Assembly (NCBI RefSeq): GCF_900129635.1
Contig: NZ_FSRB01000003.1
Location: 806,001-870,000, forward strand
Reading direction: 5' to 3'
Length of the DNA stretch: 64,000 nucleotides
From: Singulisphaera sp. GP187
GTDB lineage: Bacteria > Planctomycetota > Planctomycetia > Isosphaerales > Isosphaeraceae
A model generated the notes under the pieces. The model was not told where the DNA came from and made no database searches. It saw only the letters and a program-made list of their open reading frames with translations. The position numbers were made by a program, and so were the translations under genes. This document shows, in pieces, positions 63,201 through 64,000 of this stretch; positions within the stretch are counted from its first letter, which is position 1, and each line of letters begins with the position of its first letter.

Positions 63201-64000
63201 CTCAGTTCGTCGGCGATCGAGGTGACGTCACCAGCGGAGTTGTACTGATAGACGACGTGGGGAGAACCGGTTCCAGGGAACGTGATCGTCGTGAGTCGGC
63301 CGAGCGAATCGTAGGCGTAGGTGGTTGTGTTGCCGTTGCGGCTGGTGTCGGTGAGCACCTGGCCGGCGAAATTGTACGTCCAGTCCTCGTGCAGACTGTC
63401 TGCGTCGGTGCGGCGCAGGATGTTGCCGTGGGAGTCGAGCGTGAAGGTGGTTGTATTGCCGTTAAAGTCGGTGATCGAGGTGGGAACGCTATTCACCCCG
63501 TAGGCGATCGTTTCGATACTGGGAGGGCCCCCGCCCGATCCTCCTGATTCGCCAGAGTCGGCACCTGGTCGAGTAATCGATGTGACGTTGCCGAGCGCGT
63601 CGTAGGTAAACGTGGTCAACCGGCCGAGGGCGTCGGTCTGAGTTACTGGGAAACCCCGGCTGTTGTAGGTCGTGCCGGACGACGCTCCGGTTGCATCGGA
63701 CGCACCCGTGGGGTGGGCCATCCAGTTGAAGGCGATGGTCGTCGTCCGCCCGTTTGGATCGGTGAGTGTCGCGTTATAAGCAGTGGAGAGACCTCCGCTG
63801 TCCCCCGGAGCGAGCAGACCGTGGCTTCGGGAGGAGGAAACCGAAGTCGTCGAGGTACCGTCGAAGAGAGTCTCACTCGTCAACTGGCCAAAAGAATTGT
63901 AATGGACGGTCGCCGTGTGACCGTTGGGGGTGATCTCGGTCGTGATCAAGTGGTTCGAGGGTGTCGAATAGCCGAATTGAACGGTCGCACCATCAGGGTC
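60227..64000 (-). CDS. RHS-repeat protein, 5' end outside window
   Basis: At least 1257 residues are visible and the frame stays open to the right edge. More than 25 RHS/YD units (YDALGNVTSITRPG, YGYDADGNVTTITDPLGHVT) form the shell. The RHS core ends with VDYGAFGNVTGESNPAVGDR and SQDPIGFAAGDANLYRYVHS, then NPANLIDPRG. The variable C-terminus has about 190 residues: a Gly-rich, hydrophobic part (GVGWFALLGGQLGGAYNPFN, VGGNLLGGFGAGAWGVLGD) and a Pro-rich tail. Ser/Gly linkers interrupt two repeats (GSGGSGGSGGWGG). RHS proteins are exported shells carrying a C-terminal toxin or adhesive domain. No immunity gene is visible downstream. Confidence 0.92.
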   Translation of the reverse strand, partial: DPDGATVQFGYSTPSNHLITTEITPNGHTATVHYNSFGQLTSETLFDGTSTTSVSSSRSHGLLAPGDSGGLSTAYNATLTDPNGRTTTIAFNWMAHPTGASDATGASSGTTYNSRGFPVTQTDALGRLTTFTYDALGNVTSITRPGADSGESGGSGGGPPSIETIAYGVNSVPTSITDFNGNTTTFTLDSHGNILRRTDADSLHEDWTYNFAGQVLTDTSRNGNTTTYAYDSLGRLTTITFPGTGSPHVVYQYNSAGDVTSIADELSHTTTLTRDQAGRLLSEQDPVQAAAGKATSYTYDADGNLTSVTDALGRVTTYAYNERDLLVGMTDPVNQGTSHHTTYTYDAFGNLKTITDPLGHTTTYTVDNANRLTSVTDPLGHRTTFGYDLVGERTSEIDPNGHTTLYSYDNLGRIKTMSLPDTVPVGSGGSGGSGGSGGWGGTGGPGIAEYTYGYDLQGNLTSVRDPLSHTTTYTYSNINRRIAITDALAHTTSYGYDADGNVTTITDPLGHVTTNTYDVRDRLISQTAPAGGGTTTYTYDPHSRPTSLTDPMGNVTSYGYDAADRVTTVTDPRGKTTTNVYDLVGNLTQLTDRDLRIRQFGYDADDRRTTESWIPIGGGSATNVITMTYDAAGRMTGIRDNISQYAYTYDNADRLITVDDAGTTGLPQVTLTYGYDAVGNRASLADSLGGVTDYVYDSRDELIGLRQSGTGVTNKRVDFNYDDAGRRTGLIRYSDLTGTSTVLATAYTYDAANRLTGLVHKTALTGGTVVSSYGYTLDAVNRLTQELKTWTTTGGTATDTVGYTYTNDSQLTGVTHTNVAFANESFSYDANGNRTMTGFTTATGNRQSSDGTFNYAYDDEGNLTSKTEITSGNQVLYTWDHRNRQIGVEQVVGGVHTTLATFTYDALDRRIGESEGGATRWSLYDGWSPILDFNGTGTQTARYLSGPTPASVDAVLARETSGGAVTWYLSDRLGTVRDLVNSSGGVIDHVDYGAFGNVTGESNPAVGDRMKFAGLQYDSTTGLNFALHRVQNPATGRWMSQDPIGFAAGDANLYRYVHSNPANLIDPRGTWYIDINLAPPWLFAPVVPGWGVQIGPSNYGPCYFWGIHPYFGAQTPGITGSIAPGGQSITPGINVGVGWFALLGGQLGGAYNPFNGSGGGFYEVGVGGNLLGGFGAGAWGVLGDVNPANLAISLGRWWNGKPVSCTPPAPRPPRPMPPLPTMPPKNPHFRRPVEPMFPPLNPNPFSPQPFPPYPGLP

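Overview
The window looks like a chromosomal segment of a high-GC planctomycete, most likely of the Isosphaeraceae/Singulisphaera type. This rests on family content alone: two DUF1559 pseudopilin-like proteins, a YTV-repeat surface protein, a large secreted protein with an N-terminal LEALEERRL motif, and many signal-peptide or lipoprotein genes in loosely spaced, mostly single-gene units. No database search was possible.

Layout. 1-3753: 3' part of a beta-propeller/phosphoesterase gene, a small lipoprotein and a DUF1559 protein. 4200-9600: an element graveyard with one dispersed repeat family (four clear copies), a broken tyrosine integrase, an IS630-type transposase remnant, duplicated relic blocks, one intact RHH/MazF toxin-antitoxin pair and two hypothetical membrane proteins. 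9680-15232: RNA turnover (OB-HD exonuclease, RNase R), a zinc-ribbon-like protein and a HEAT-repeat secreted protein with a strong terminator. 15318-23850: a minus-strand module of a polytopic membrane protein, an ExbB/TolQ-like channel, a DUF2149 protein and a giant membrane-anchored CobN/BchH-type chelatase. An IS1634-type element interrupts it. 24545-31479: amino-acid permease, HEAT-repeat membrane protein, YTV protein, and a second DUF1559 plus lipoprotein pair. 31703-40325: DUF362 Tat protein, a ligase-associated DNA-damage-response pair (PdeM and DEXH helicase), EgtB, and an Ala-repeat secreted protein. 40728-46025: YhcG-type nuclease, a three-gene set resembling exopolysaccharide/exosortase accessory genes, and a secreted Cys-containing protein. 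46626-55889: Pro/Cys repeat protein, LEALEERRL protein, polytopic membrane protein, SDR, nuclease-like protein, PyrE, XerD and a small hypothetical. 56300-59934: second repeat-rich zone with an LRR fragment, two Xre regulators, a clean 163-bp MITE, a frameshifted relic and a membrane protein. 60227-64000: 3' part of a large RHS-repeat gene that runs off the right edge.

The strongest observation concerns the chelatase module. The IS at 19549-21790 has 19-bp inverted ends (one mismatch) and a 6-bp CTACAA target duplication. Removing it joins the chelatase frame to an ATG at 21819 with a well-placed Shine-Dalgarno sequence, so the IS landed about nine codons into the gene. The present GTG start lies inside the IS terminal repeat. 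The gene set (CobN-like chelatase, ExbB-like protein, DUF2149 protein, membrane protein) matches the composition I recall for Bacteroidetes HmuSTUV-type tetrapyrrole systems. I therefore infer a membrane-bound tetrapyrrole metal insertion or removal machine, now possibly expressed from an altered 5' end.

No tRNA, rRNA or CRISPR array was recognised.
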